The notes beneath the pieces are model-generated. The model did no database searches. It saw only the letters and a list, made by a program, of their open reading frames with translations, and had not been told where the DNA came from. The position numbers and the translations under genes are program-made. From NCBI GenBank assembly GCA_029255685.2, contig CM055313.2, positions 25,893,079-25,957,078 on the forward strand: DNA of 64,000 nt. The letters run 5' to 3'. Positions 12,801-21,781 of this stretch are shown piece by piece (positions within the stretch are counted from its first letter, which is position 1; the number at the start of each line of letters is the position of its first letter). The DNA is from Silene conica (taxonomy: Eukaryota > Streptophyta > Magnoliopsida > Caryophyllales > Caryophyllaceae).

Positions 12801-14386
12801 AAATAGGGATCAAGGACTTGGACATCTATGGAGATTCTTTGTTGGTGGTGAACCAAGTCCTTGATGAATTCGAAGTAAAGAAGGATGATCTCATTCCATT
12901 TCATCAATATGCAATTCAGCTTCTTAACAAGTTGGATAGTGCTCATATTGGGCATGTGCCAAGGAGTGCCAATAAGACGGCTGACGCGCTTGCCAATCTT
13001 GCAGCCACTTTGGCACTGGGGGCAGAGGGAGTCACGACAATTCCAGTTTGCAACCGTTGGGTGGTACCACTTTTAGAGGGTGGAGAACGTGTAGAGTCAT
13101 CTAACATGATTAGTGTTTGCCAAATTGACAATGATGATTGGCGTCAGCCTATCATTGATTTCTTGGAACATCAAAAGCTTCCTGATGACCCTAGACATAA
13201 AGTGGAGATTCGTCGTCGTGCTCCAAGGTTCATATATTATAAGGGAACGCTTTACAGACGATCTTTCCTTGGGCAATGGCTAAGGTGTCTTGGTGAAACT
13301 GAAGCTTCAGAAGCCATGTACGAAGCTCATTCGGGTGTTTGTGGCGCACATCAATCTGGTCCAAAGCTTCATGATCGTGTGAAAAGAATGGGGTACTATT
13401 GGCCAACCATGGTGCAGGATTGCATGGACTTTGCGAAGAAGTGTGATGCTCGTCAATTCAATGCAAATTTCATACATCAACCTCCAGAGCCTTTGCATCC
13501 TACCATTTCATCATGGCCCTTTGAAATGTGGGGACTGGATGTAGTAGGACCTATAACTCCAAAAGCATCAAATGGGCATGAATACATCCTAGCTGCAACT
13601 GACTATTTCTCAAAGTGGGCAGAAGCCATCAGTGTGCGCGAGGTCAAAAAGGAAACAGTAGTTGATTTCATTCGCACTCAGATCATCTTTCGATATGGTG
13701 TACCACAACGCATCATAACTGATAATGGTAAGCAATTCTTCAACAAGTTGATGACGAGTCTGGGCGAAAAATTCAAATTTAAGCAATACAAGTCTTCCAT
13801 GTACAATGCGCCTGCGAATGGCTTGGCTGAAGCTTTTAACAAGACATTGTGTAACTTGTTGAGGAAAGTGGTGGCGAAGTCAAAACGTGACTGGCATGAG
13901 AGAATTGGTGAGGCATTGTGGGCCTATCGTACCACGTACAAGACACCCACTCAAGCAACCCCGTATGCGTTGGTGTATGGAGTTGAAGCTGTGTTGCCTT
14001 TAGAACTGCAAATTCAGTCCTTGAGAGTTGTCATCCAGGAAGAGCTCACAAGTGATGATAATGATAAGCTGCGTTTGGCGGAATTGGAAGCCTTGGATGA
14101 GAAGAGATTGCAAGCACAGCAGAAACTGCAATGCTATCAAGCACGTTTGTCCCGTGCATTCAACAAAAAGGTGCGCCCTCGATCTTTTCAGGCAGGAGAC
14201 TTGGTGCTCGCAGTAAGAAGGCCGATCATTACTTCTCACAAACCAGGGGGCAAATTTACTTCCAAATGGGATGGGCCATACGTCGTGCAAGAAGTATACA
14301 CCAATGGTGCTTATAAGATTGTTGATGAAGACGGTGTTCGTGTAGGACCGATCAATGGAAAATTCTTGAAGCGCTACTACTCCTAA
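6824..14386 (+). CDS. Tat gag-pro-pol polyprotein with dual RNase H (2520 aa)
   Basis: This single open frame encodes the whole replication machinery. The N-terminus has a charged, probably coiled-coil section (about 125-185), then the gag core (about 240-400) and a Cys/His cluster near 517-530. The aspartic protease has LIDGGSG, with Asp842. The reverse transcriptase (about 1540-1700) has YVDD at 1646-1649. It is followed by the standard but degenerate RNase H (about 1780-1910) and a second archaeal-type RNase H beginning MYFDGASRRDG (about 1938-2065), the hallmark of the Tat lineage. Integrase has a D-D-35-E core at D2239, D2300 and E2336. Its zinc-binding HHCC motif ends C2207-D-A-R2210, where Cys is expected. 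No chromodomain is seen. There is no stop or frameshift, so apart from that residue it looks intact. The start is the first ATG after the PBS. Confidence 0.95.
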   Translation: MSSNSSSTPSRTYASILKGSPSVAPSSSIPSIGVTTRRMSKKAVINAAAESLRTAHVPKRPRKYSVESIAAAATAIINKASSPQKEVKKSKASGSSPRKVKKTMPKKEEVPTPIFESVMVVGGSSIEEQIENMNKLLERMMQENEEKNKKIEELQKEMEDLRNKDMSSHRDTEEEDDDEDEEYEDDKKDGGKPPKNDLSAYTEKKLQDLIANTIKNQLGESSFNGLRYVKPYTKRIDVLRMPARYQPPKFQQFDGKGNPKQHIAHFVETCNNAGTDGDLLVKQFVRSLKGIAFDWYTDLGSESIDSWDQMENEFMNRFYSTRRIVSMSELTNTTQWEDEAVVEYINRWRALSLECKDRLSETSAVGMCINGMKWELLYILNGIKPKSFQELATRAHDMEVTINARNKTKSSSSKPPGEKKEFKKTDKSSKGSSKETMTVTTSNAPVKISAKPKYDKKKETYAKDFKRDKPTLKDLQNKKYPFPDSDLSGMLDDLLEKNVIQLPESKRPDQANRTTDPNYCRYHRLVSHPLEKCITLKEKIMQLAKDGKIILDLDETVTTNHTSVTVEGFDMPIMECSNVMVPRKQEEICVIQFGSLEPAMFRVQRLISPPQKKTQGAIATMEANIDDDNEGWTLVTRKKPRKQVKPQNQQPAPRKRKQTKRRGSRRSKGKKKSKKVIKSNVLPIDLLEQQPLTPIILEEFFPEDYLNKVSVYTVGVTDESERDKEKDGNPDSVSLENSRQSQDTKVLAILDALPKRMGWKQIFHLPEEMRHQVVHALQNPGLYEEKLKDAGEPAERENKCVSCNTALSFSDEDLLLGSKLHNRPLYVSGYIRGKRVNRILIDGGSGVNLMPKTTMIELGITMDELSSSRTIIHGFNLNGERAVGIIRVNLSMEDLSSDTLFHVIDAKTSFKLLLGRPWKHENGVVASTLHQCLKYYRGSERKINGDVKPFNKVDSFFADAKFFEENVTSSEFLPSTISSTGKGGKGKRVENSPETHVNDVKIEVGQSSQSQNNGKVILEAPTKEKGPQKSPTPVLRYIPKSRRKEGESPFAECHSSKTVAKEKVKSSHVVTQEWMVKLVTPLPSTAGKQVVKYAPAGFVPSSSKVSQGQESGVFNSNAYKLLAKAGYDFENPTPLGKVISVEPYGLNETQKKLFKEEGSFSTSKVGLGYESPSPVRIGAQRKVRALSSQCITPEEVEEDENPNDMTAQKSSVFDRIQSSTTKVIPSVFDRLGGHTLSQREIPLRNRFSVFKRLGVQDNATSAREPSTSSHLKKKGSVLKRLGTPSRSVFDRLKDSNEIKDHRQMHKASRRESEDEVKVSDDLRSVVPSRMKRIEVINIVQEQPLKVKRHVVVLTNQEKTSSFQEKWKPRLGGVSTIPNTSNTKELEDEIMTSYHITVEEVLDANEEVEADEAPELLEDGGQSTIDDLKELNLGTSEDPRPIYVSALLTEKEEHEYFKLLAEYKDVFAWNYTEMPGLSPKIAVHRLAVRKGVSPKKQPQRRFRSELVPEIEKEVNKLIEAGFIREVTYPTWIANIVPVRKKNGQLRVCVDFRDLNNACPKDDFPLPVTELMIDATTGHEALSFMDCTAGYNQILMAPEDQEATAFRTPKGIFCYKVMPFGLKNAGATYQRAMQKIFDDMLHKSIECYVDDVVVKSKKRESHLDDLRNVFERLRKCQLKMNPLKCAFGVTSGKFLGFVVRHRGIEIDQSKIKAIQEMPAPKNLKELRGLQGRLAYIRRFISNLAGRCQPFSHLMKKDAIFQWDGKCHNAFESIKKYLSSAPVLGAPIQGKPLILYIAAQDRSLGALCAQENEDKKERALYYLSRTLVGAELNYSPIEKICLALVFAIQKLRHYMQAHTVHVVSKDDPIKYIISRPVLSGRLAKWEVLLKQYDLVHVPQKAIKGQALADFLADHPVPAKGELQDDLPGEEIFYVDVLPPWQMYFDGASRRDGAGAGVVFLSPEGHVLPYSFVLVELCSNNVVEYQALILGLQMAIEIGIKDLDIYGDSLLVVNQVLDEFEVKKDDLIPFHQYAIQLLNKLDSAHIGHVPRSANKTADALANLAATLALGAEGVTTIPVCNRWVVPLLEGGERVESSNMISVCQIDNDDWRQPIIDFLEHQKLPDDPRHKVEIRRRAPRFIYYKGTLYRRSFLGQWLRCLGETEASEAMYEAHSGVCGAHQSGPKLHDRVKRMGYYWPTMVQDCMDFAKKCDARQFNANFIHQPPEPLHPTISSWPFEMWGLDVVGPITPKASNGHEYILAATDYFSKWAEAISVREVKKETVVDFIRTQIIFRYGVPQRIITDNGKQFFNKLMTSLGEKFKFKQYKSSMYNAPANGLAEAFNKTLCNLLRKVVAKSKRDWHERIGEALWAYRTTYKTPTQATPYALVYGVEAVLPLELQIQSLRVVIQEELTSDDNDKLRLAELEALDEKRLQAQQKLQCYQARLSRAFNKKVRPRSFQAGDLVLAVRRPIITSHKPGGKFTSKWDGPYVVQEVYTNGAYKIVDEDGVRVGPINGKFLKRYYS

Positions 14387-14900
14387 GCAAGAGGCTAAAC
14401 TGCATAAGCTCCTAAGCAAGAGGCTAAACTGCACACCAAAATTAATAAATAAATAAAACATCAAAAAAAAATACCTTCACAAAAATAATCATTTCAAAAA
14501 AAAAACCCTTCACAAACAAAAAAAAAAAAAAAAATCCTTCTATGAACTACGTCGGCTTGATCTTGTAGAGTGCTACCTTGGTGCTTTATGAGTACGTAGG
14601 CAACTTGAGTAAGTCTTTTACTTGAGTGCAGCCACACCCCCAAACAAAAAAAAAACCTTTAACGAACTACGTTGGCTTGATCTTGCATTTTGTCCACTAT
14701 GGTCACTTTGCGAGTACGTAGGCAGCTTGGGTAAATCATTTACTCAAGTGCGGCCACACCACAAACCCAAATCATAAACCCTTCATGCAAAGAAAAGCAA
14801 GGGAGAAGTCAATAAATAATAAAGTACTTTTATTCATGATAAAATGCTTCAACTATTTTATTGGCTTACAGTAAAACTCATAAGGGACAAAAAAATCTAT
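14387..14900. other. Non-coding spacer between pol and the antisense gene
   Basis: Pol ends at 14386 reading right and the antisense PMD gene ends at 14901 reading left, so this spacer must serve as 3' end for both. It is A-rich and holds a duplicated motif of about 95 bp. Confidence 0.7.
14544..14761. repeat. Two-copy structured motif, 120-bp period
   Basis: Copies begin at 14544 and 14664. Each opens GAACTACGT, carries GGCTTGATCTTG, then AGTACGTAGGCA, and ends CCACACC. CTACGT and ACGTAG within one copy can pair as a 6-bp stem. In copy 2 CTTGGGTAAA and TTTACTCAAG can pair as a second stem. The motif resembles one I know from other Tat-like elements. Confidence 0.75.
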
Positions 14901-17900
14901 CTATGAGTCAGCAATGAGAGAAACCCGCATCTTTTCTAGACATGCTCTTTGCTCTTGAAGAGAAGCCTCCTCTTCAGCACTCATGGTAGGGGTGTTTTCA
15001 AGCTCGTTTAGGGACTTGAGTGCATTCTCGAAACGTGTCTCAAGCACAATCAATGATTCACCTCTTTGCTCCAAGTCCTTGCTTAGCGCTCTCTCTGACT
15101 CTCGTGCTTTGTTTAACTCGGTCTCGAGATAAGTAATCTGGCTCTGGATGGTGGAATGTTCTGCAACCTGAATCTGATATTCTTCTATTGCTGTGTCCAC
15201 AAGCGCTCTAGCATCGTCAACCTCCTTCTGACAAGTGGCTGTGTCAATCTCTAAAGACTCGGATCGTTGGTATTTAGATGCAAGTCTTTCAAGCACTAGG
15301 TAAGCATTAACTGCAGTCACGTAGGAATCCACCTTCTCTTGTAATGGTGTTACATCGCCTTTTAGATGTCGAATACTTCGATAAGTTTCATTGGCGGTAG
15401 CTGCGATTCCAGCAACTTCAGGGTGACTCGCGTTCTGTAGCCTCTTTAAGAACATGGAGCTTATTTTTTGCCGAGCTTGATGGAAAATATCGGTATGTGA
15501 AGCTGGTGGTCGAAATGAAACCATAGAACAAGCTGGGGGACTGGCAGGTTGTGCGCTAGCAACAGCATCAAATGTCTTCTTACTCTCAATGATACGTGGA
15601 GTAATGAGCTTGACTGCTTCCGGACCATCTATTGTGCCATGGCTAGCATTCACGAATGAGCTTCCAGTTGTGCTATCTAGTGAACCAGATTTTGTGGTAC
15701 TCTTTGTGGAAGTGATGTGGTTGAACATCGCAAGTTCCTTTCCTTTTCCGAGCTTCACCCTTAGTGGTCGCGTCCCATTACCTTGCGCGGGCATCGATGC
15801 ACCCACTTCCAAAGCTACATCTCCCTCCTATTATAAGATAATCAAGCATTCAGAATATGGAAAAGAGGAATCAAGCAAGGAAAATGGAAATAAAGGAGAA
15901 TTAAGTTGATTACCAAGGCTTGAGAAATCATATGTGAAGAACTAGGAACCCCATCAAAGATCTGGTCATCTAGATTGACTTCATTAGTGTCCAAGACGCA
16001 CGCTTTTCGTTTAGCTCGACGTTCGTGCTTGGGATCAACCTCTGAGTTGTCTTCACTATTATGGCGTACCTCCACTGTATTGTCTATCTCATGGATGATA
16101 TCTTCTGGGTGTGGCTTTGGAAGACGAGTTGGAGCTGAGCCATTTACATCTTGGTGTGCTTGGCCTCTCCTCGACTTAGAGCTATCAACAAGGATTCTGA
16201 CATTCTCCCTTAGATCACTCACGCATTTCTCTTTCCACCATTCGTCAAACGGAACGGTAACATGGCCATTCCATGAGATTGGAGCAGAAGGAAGGAATAC
16301 ACGGGACATGCTGCCTGAGAACAATAGAAGTTGCCAATACTTTAATGCCTCATGACGGGTAGCCGTTACCTTATCTGAGCCCCGGTTCAGTAGTTCGGGA
16401 ATATCTTGGCAAAAACCAAATTGTCGGGCGAATCTCTGAGGGTTGTATGGCTCGATGTGAAAAAAATCGTTCATACGAAGACACAAATAGGTGGAGCGAA
16501 GGGATGCAAGGTAACCAAACTTCGAGCTATCTAGGTCCCCATTATCGAACAAGATATCAGCTTTGTTTTTGTGGGGTATGAAGCAAGATACCCTGGCTTT
16601 TCTCCCATCATGGATAAGGGCTCGAGCATCATCATCAGAAATCGAAAGTGCGCTTACAGCCCCCGAGTACTTCACCATTTTGGGACCTCGAGGCTCGGGT
16701 TTGACATCATGGTGGGTGTTGAAGTAGTGTGCGAGGCATCCATAAAGATAATGAGCAGGAAAGAAGGACTTCGAGTATCCGGGATTCGAGGACTTGACTA
16801 GGTCATTCAACCCCCTGTAGATGCTAGCTAACACTGGAGCTGCCAAACAAAAACGTCGACCTTCTGCCATCAAACAAGCAGTTTCGAAAGTGCCAGCTCT
16901 GATCCATCTGTCTTCATTTTCAGGTAGGACGAACGAGCACAACCAACAAGATATATAGGCTGCCAAGTAGAGCCTCGCTTTCTGTGTGTTGTTGGTAAGA
17001 CCAACCTTCTCAAATACATCTTGCTCCTCTTTGGACCATTCGTCAGACGGGCGCGGATCGAACTTCCCACTTGGATTCTGTGTAGACCTTGGACGGAGTT
17101 TGGTTTTCGGCTTCTTCACAGGCGGTTGATAAGTCTTCCCTCTCTTGAACCAGAATTCGATCCACTGTTTTGCAGGAACTTCACCAGGTGTGGTAGATCT
17201 CCTCACAAGTCGGTGATAGGCGGCGAACAAGTACTTGCATGTTGCAGGGACATTTGGGCTATCTCAAACATTTCGCTCCTTAAGCATGTCAGGATGTGGA
17301 ACAGTCTCGTCATAAATTGCACCAACTATGGGTAGGCCTCCGAGCATCTTCAGATCCCATAAAGAAATGGACAACTCTCCTTCTCTTGTGTGAAGGGTGT
17401 TGGTGGTGGAGCACCAACCTTCAAAGAAAGCGCGCATGACGGGTGCATGTTTGTCATAAGAGTACAGTGACGCGTTGATCGCCGAGCTAAGACAGGAGAC
17501 GTCGAGGGTATCACCAAAACGAGCAAGCACGTCTTCAGTCCACTCCCAATATCCAGGAATATGCTTTGACTCTCCATATATCTTCAAGTTGTGAGAGCCC
17601 CACTTCACCGATCCAGCAATTATTCTCCTCCCAAGTAAAGGAAAGGAGAGACTTTCGTCAGGCTTTGACTTGAAGGTGCTCTTGAGAACAAAACGGGCTG
17701 ACACATCTGGCTTGGTAATATCGAACTTTGATGACATCTGAGGATTGAAATAACTTTTGTTCACAACACTTGCTTCACCTTTGGAAGAGCGTAAGGAGTG
17801 ACGAGTAACGAAACGGGTTCCGGAACTTGCATCATCTTTTTCATGGTCAACTATGGCAAGGTAGGTGAGATCTTTGTTGCAAAACTCCTTAAAGTGCACC

Positions 17901-17902
17901 AT
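14901..17902 (-). CDS. Antisense plant-mobile-domain (PMD) protein gene of the Tat element, two exons
   Basis: The gene runs opposite to gag-pol. Exon 1 is 17902-15914 (663 codons) and exon 2 is 15827-14901 (309 codons with stop), joined in phase 0. The ATG at 17902 has a strong context (ACCATGG). Residues about 120-225 carry GYWEWTEDVL, a SLWDLKMLGGLP stretch and YDETVPHPD, as in the plant mobile domain (PF10536, aminotransferase-like). The domain continues to about residue 530. A basic segment (ERRAKRK) follows, and the last 150 residues are heptad-rich, probably coiled coil. One in-frame TGA (17264-17266, residue 213) breaks exon 1. It is otherwise open for 971 residues. PMD proteins are linked to silencing and are often carried by transposons. 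The role in this element is unknown. Confidence 0.85.
15828..15913 (-). other. Intron of the antisense PMD gene
   Basis: On the minus strand the 86-nt intron has donor CCTTG|GTAATC and acceptor ATAATAG|GAGGG. Removing it joins two long open frames in phase 0. Without splicing the upstream frame ends within the intron after a hydrophobic nonsense tail. Confidence 0.8.
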
Positions 17903-18109
17903 GGTAACCCTAAAAAAAAGAGGGCAAAAATCAGAAAAAAAAAAAAGGAAAAAACGTGTTAAATTTAACAAGGAATTTTGTCAAAAACAAAAAAAAAAGA
18001 AAAAAAAAAAAGCAAAAAAAACGTAAGTGGCAGGGAACCAAACAACAACTTCTTTATCATTAATTTGTGAAGCTCTTTATCCTCTCATAATTTTTATCAA
18101 CTTTCGAGG
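17903..18109. other. Poly-A/T-rich stretch upstream of the antisense gene
   Basis: On the minus strand this is pyrimidine-rich and ends TTTTTTTAGGGTTACC before the ATG at 17902, which could be a 5'-UTR splice acceptor. No coding potential is seen. Confidence 0.45.
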
Positions 18110-18393
18110 ATGCGAAGCTTTCTTATTATCAAAAAGAAAATAGCATCCTACCATTCTCAGATCACAAATTCTTTATCGTTAATTTCTCAATTCCCAATTT
18201 ACAACCTAAAATCTTGCTTAAATTCAAATCGATTATTCTACAAACCCAACAAAATCCTCCTCATACTCAAATGGTTGAGGAAGCTACCAAAGCAATTGTT
18301 GTTCCAGAGTCTGTTGTAAAGAAGCAGAAAAGGGAAGAGGAATGGGCCTTGGCAAAGAAGCAGGAAATTTTTGGTGAATATGAAAAAAATGGT
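18110..18393 (+). pseudogene. RPL7: Captured 5' fragment of a ribosomal protein L7 gene
   Basis: An ATG at 18271 opens a frame whose first 33 residues match the start of plant cytosolic 60S ribosomal protein L7. The diagnostic stretches are VVPESV, KKQKREEEWALAKKQE and a MVE- start. Similarity stops at about 18369, where exon 1 of the source gene probably ended, and the frame then runs into unrelated sequence. About 160 bases before the ATG look like a plant 5' UTR, rich in CT and CAA. The fragment lies head to head with the antisense PMD gene. The match is from memory of the family, not from an alignment. Confidence 0.78.
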
Positions 18394-19489
18394 CCGATAT
18401 ATCAGCTCGTATACACCTACATTTATCAAAATCTGGGCTGAAGCGGATTTATTATTTGTCGAAGATGTAGCGGGTGTCCACTTTGTTCAGGTCAGGTCAG
18501 CAACTATTCAACAGCAATATCTCAAAAAAAAGAGACAGTCTCATTTCAGCAGGAGGGTTGGAGTCGGGTTTTGTGACAAAATGTTGCTAAAAAAATCGAG
18601 TTATTTAGTCACTACTTCTGAAACTTACCTCTGTCGGACCTGGGTGCAGCGGCTAAGAGTTTGTATGAGGGCGTGTTTCCGTGCACGAGATTATACGTAT
18701 CGGTACTACTCTTGAATACTGAGTGTGGTGGGTGCAAAGTAATGAATGAAATGCAAAAAAATTGTTGCTCATAGCCAATATTTATAGCCTTGAGAAGAGA
18801 TTGATTGCCATGATTTTTGCAAATTTAATTGGGTAATTATGCATAATTATGGTGGAATCAATAGCCAATATAAATTCAAAAGTGGCTTGTAACGTGTATT
18901 TGGTTCAAATTGTGAAGACTTGAGAGCAAATTTGGGGTGATTGCAGTTACAAAGTTTAATGCCATGATCTTTCTGTTTTGTCCAACGGGTAAAAACTGCA
19001 AGAAGATTGGTACATTAAACACAAAATATTGGTTTGACTAAAAGTTTAAACCTCAAGCAGCACAATTTTGAGCGAGATTCGAACGAGATTTGTGCAAATT
19101 GGTTTGGTCGCAAGTTATTGGCCATATTTCTTTCTTGCTCATTAAAGCATGGAGATAATGGACTTGATTTGGTTTTGATATTGTCAAAATACTAAAATTA
19201 TGGGACTTATAATTGTTGGGTCGTTAATATTCGTCTATTATACGTCTCGAACAAGTCGAGCTACTTTGTGGTGTATAATATATTTTGAAGTCCCGAAGTT
19301 ACTCGATTAATGTAAAATCGTTGAGTGGGCGTATTTTACCAAGGTTAAAAAAAAAAATACTAAGGTAAAAAAAACGTTTACCATGTCAAAAAAAAACGAC
19401 ATGAGAAATATCAAATGTTACATGTCACTCTCTTTAAAAAATGTTCATGGACGTTTAAGTCGAGATGAACGGCGGGGCAAGACAAAAAA
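18394..19489. other. Tat 3' non-coding region
   Basis: No recognisable domain is found. A 114-codon plus-strand frame (18371-18715) follows the RPL7-like fragment out of frame and resembles nothing I know. It may be further captured DNA. The rest is AT-rich untranslated sequence. Confidence 0.5.
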
Positions 19490-19948
19490 TTCACGGGGTA
19501 CTTCGACGACAAATTAAGTACTCATAGACTTCCAAGTCAAACAAAAAATCATATGAGTACTGCTACGATAAGTTAAGTGCCCGAAGACTTCCAAGTCGAA
19601 CCAAAATACGGGTACCCGTACGACGAGTTAAGTACCCGAAGACTTTCAAGTCAAAGAAAAAAATTACATGTATACTATTACGATAAGTTTAGTATTCGTG
19701 TACTTTCAATTAAACAAAAATTACATGTATACTATTACGATAAGTTTAGTATTCGTGTACTTTCAATTAAACAAAAATTACATGTATACTATTACGATAA
19801 GTTTAGTACTCATGGACTTCCAAGTCAGACAAAAATTCATATGGGTACTTTCACGACAAGTTAAGTACCCATAGACTTCCAAGTCAAATAAAAATTCATA
19901 GGGTACTCTTACGATAAGTTAAGTGCTCGTAGATTTCAAAGTCAAGCC
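19490..19948 (+). repeat. Tandem array of about eight 57-bp units in the Tat 3' UTR
   Basis: Units share ACGATAAGTT(T/A)AGTA, then GACTTCCAAGTCA, then AAAAATT. The three central units (about 19665-19800) are nearly identical and outer units are more diverged, as expected of ongoing unequal exchange or slippage. Tandem repeats at this place are known for Retand and Ogre elements. Confidence 0.85.
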
Positions 19949-20010
19949 AAAGCAGAAAATTCGAGACCTCGCCACGGTTAAACACCCAAACAGTGTACGT
20001 GACAAGGTCC

Positions 20011-20023
20011 CGAGGGGGCAATT
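20011..20023 (+). promoter_or_regulatory. Tat polypurine tract
   Basis: CGAGGGGGCAATT lies directly before the 3' LTR, in the position that primes plus-strand DNA synthesis. Confidence 0.8.
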
Positions 20024-20694
20024 TGTAGGCACGGAAATTTTATTAAAGTGTCGAGAATAAAGCAAAATAAATTATTTTATGTTAATATCAAATTTTAGCT
20101 TAATTTAATTATGTTTGTCCCGTTTAATGTGGTTCGGATCGACCCATATTACAAAATGGGTTATTTGAGCCCAAAAGCAAACCAGGTGGTCAATTGGGCT
20201 ATAAACTAAGCAATGTGGTCAATTGGGCCCAAAAGAGAAGTCAAGCCTATAAACAAGGCCCAAACTCATTTGCCAAGGGAGAAATTCTTATAAATAAGAC
20301 ATTTCTCCACCATTTCAAAGGGAGAAAAAATCACTTTACAAGAGAAGAAAATCATTTGTCAAAGTGAAGAGAAAAGAGACATCAAAAAGCTCTCAAATTC
20401 TCTCTACAAATCACACTTGCAAGTAGACAACAAGCACTACAAAATCGTGCCGCCTACTCAATTAAACTCAAATCAAATTCAAGCATCGAAGAGAGATTAA
20501 AGTCAACGCGACCCTCTCAAGAAGCTAAAGTCAAGCAAGCGAGCCTCGAAGATCGAAGACTCGTAGTTTCAATATTGTTGTAGAATCAGTGGAATAATAG
20601 AGGTTGTACACATAATTTTCTGATATTATATAAACTCATTTGTCTATCTATTTTGTGTTACAATTTTTATTGCGATACAAAATTAGTTGCTACA
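20024..20694 (+). repeat. Tat 3' LTR
   Basis: This 671-bp copy matches 6081-6751 with three substitutions. It ends TTGCTACA and is followed by the target duplication CTAAT. Confidence 0.96.
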
Positions 20695-20699
20695 CTAAT

Positions 20700-21585
20700 C
20701 AAAGTATCCAACTTTGATATTGTAAGACACTTTCATCCCTCTAGTTTATCTAATGTTCTCTCTTTGTTTTAATGTTTTATTTTGAGTAATTAGTTGTTGG
20801 GTTTGATCATCCTTGCTTCTAGTTGTTCAATTTTGCATGTTCTAAGGAAATGGCTTAGTTTTTACTTAGGATTGTAGTAGCAAGCTCAAATTGTGTGGAA
20901 TTGGTTTAAAGGAAATACCTTTTGAGTAGAGTTTACATGACTAATTCTACTATCTAGCATGGTTTAATGTGTGTAGATTAGTTTCCTTGTTCATCCTTTG
21001 GTTTTATCTTTAATCGCTTGATTTTAGTCCTCTTGTTACGGTTTAGTGGCTTAGGCTAGAATCGAAGGAACCCTATGTACGGTTTAGTCATGGGATTCAC
21101 TATCTTAGGATGTTCTTAGTGGGTAGATAAATAGGAGGGGTGATAGAGTCGACTTTGTCTTTGTTGAGGTATTTTGAGAAGGTTACACCAAGATTTTCTC
21201 TCCTATTGAATTTGTGCACATTTATTGTTTGTGGTCTTGCCTAGCCCAAATCAATTCTCATTTATTGCTCTTTTATTGTCATTGTGAATGCTTTTCCAAT
21301 CATTGAATCCTTCATTTATGTTATTCCCTTGTTGTTCATTTATGTCAATATCCATGGTTTGTTGATAAGTCATTTATCTTTAGTCTCTAATCATCATCAA
21401 GTCTTCATTAAATCTTTGTTTAGTTTTGTTTAAAGCAAGTCTTTAGTTATTTCCTTTCTCTTGGGTTCGACCCTTAACTTGCACTTTACTACTTTTATTT
21501 CGAGTCTAGTCGAGTCTAGTTTAGGTTTTATAATTTGTTTGGCGAGTTAATTAGTGTAATAACGACCACTAGTTTTTCTGTATTA
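20700..21585 (+). repeat. Athila 5' LTR, second part
   Basis: The LTR resumes directly after the Tat target duplication (20695-20699) and matches 32104-32989. It ends TATTA where the 3' LTR ends TATCA, a C-to-T change at the terminal dinucleotide. Confidence 0.93.
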
Positions 21586-21590
21586 AATTT

Positions 21591-21608
21591 TGGCGCCGTT
21601 GCCGGGGA
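21591..21608 (+). promoter_or_regulatory. Athila primer-binding site, tRNA-Asp
   Basis: TGGCGCCGTTGCCGGGGA is exactly complementary to the 3' end of plant tRNA-Asp, the primer of Athila-type elements. Confidence 0.9.
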
Positions 21609-21781
21609 AGGGCAACATAGCTAAAGCTTGTTTGTGTTTTGTTTTTGTGTTGTTTTTATTTCTATTTTCCTTAGTTGTGTTTTTCCTTATCTTGTTGTCA
21701 ATCATTATTAGTCAATTTGGTATATCTTTGTAAGTAAGTGGTAGTTCTAATTAGTTTTGTTTAGTGTGTAGTGTTTTGCTT

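Larger units (their letters stand above)
6081..20694 (+). mobile_element. Tat-lineage Ty3/gypsy retrotransposon nested in the Athila 5' LTR
   Basis: This 14,614-bp element has TGTAG...CTACA termini and a perfect 5-bp target duplication, CTAAT (6076-6080 and 20695-20699). In order it holds the LTR, PBS, gag-pro-pol with a second RNase H, a duplicated structured motif, an antisense PMD gene, an RPL7-like fragment, a 57-bp tandem array, the polypurine tract and the LTR. The second RNase H and the antisense gene point to the Tat/Retand/Ogre group. With only three LTR differences it is among the youngest insertions in the window. Confidence 0.95.

Noticed and set aside
19577..19874. Repeat-protein-like frames with YMYTITISLV
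   Set aside because: They are translations of the 57-bp tandem array, open only because the unit length is a multiple of three.
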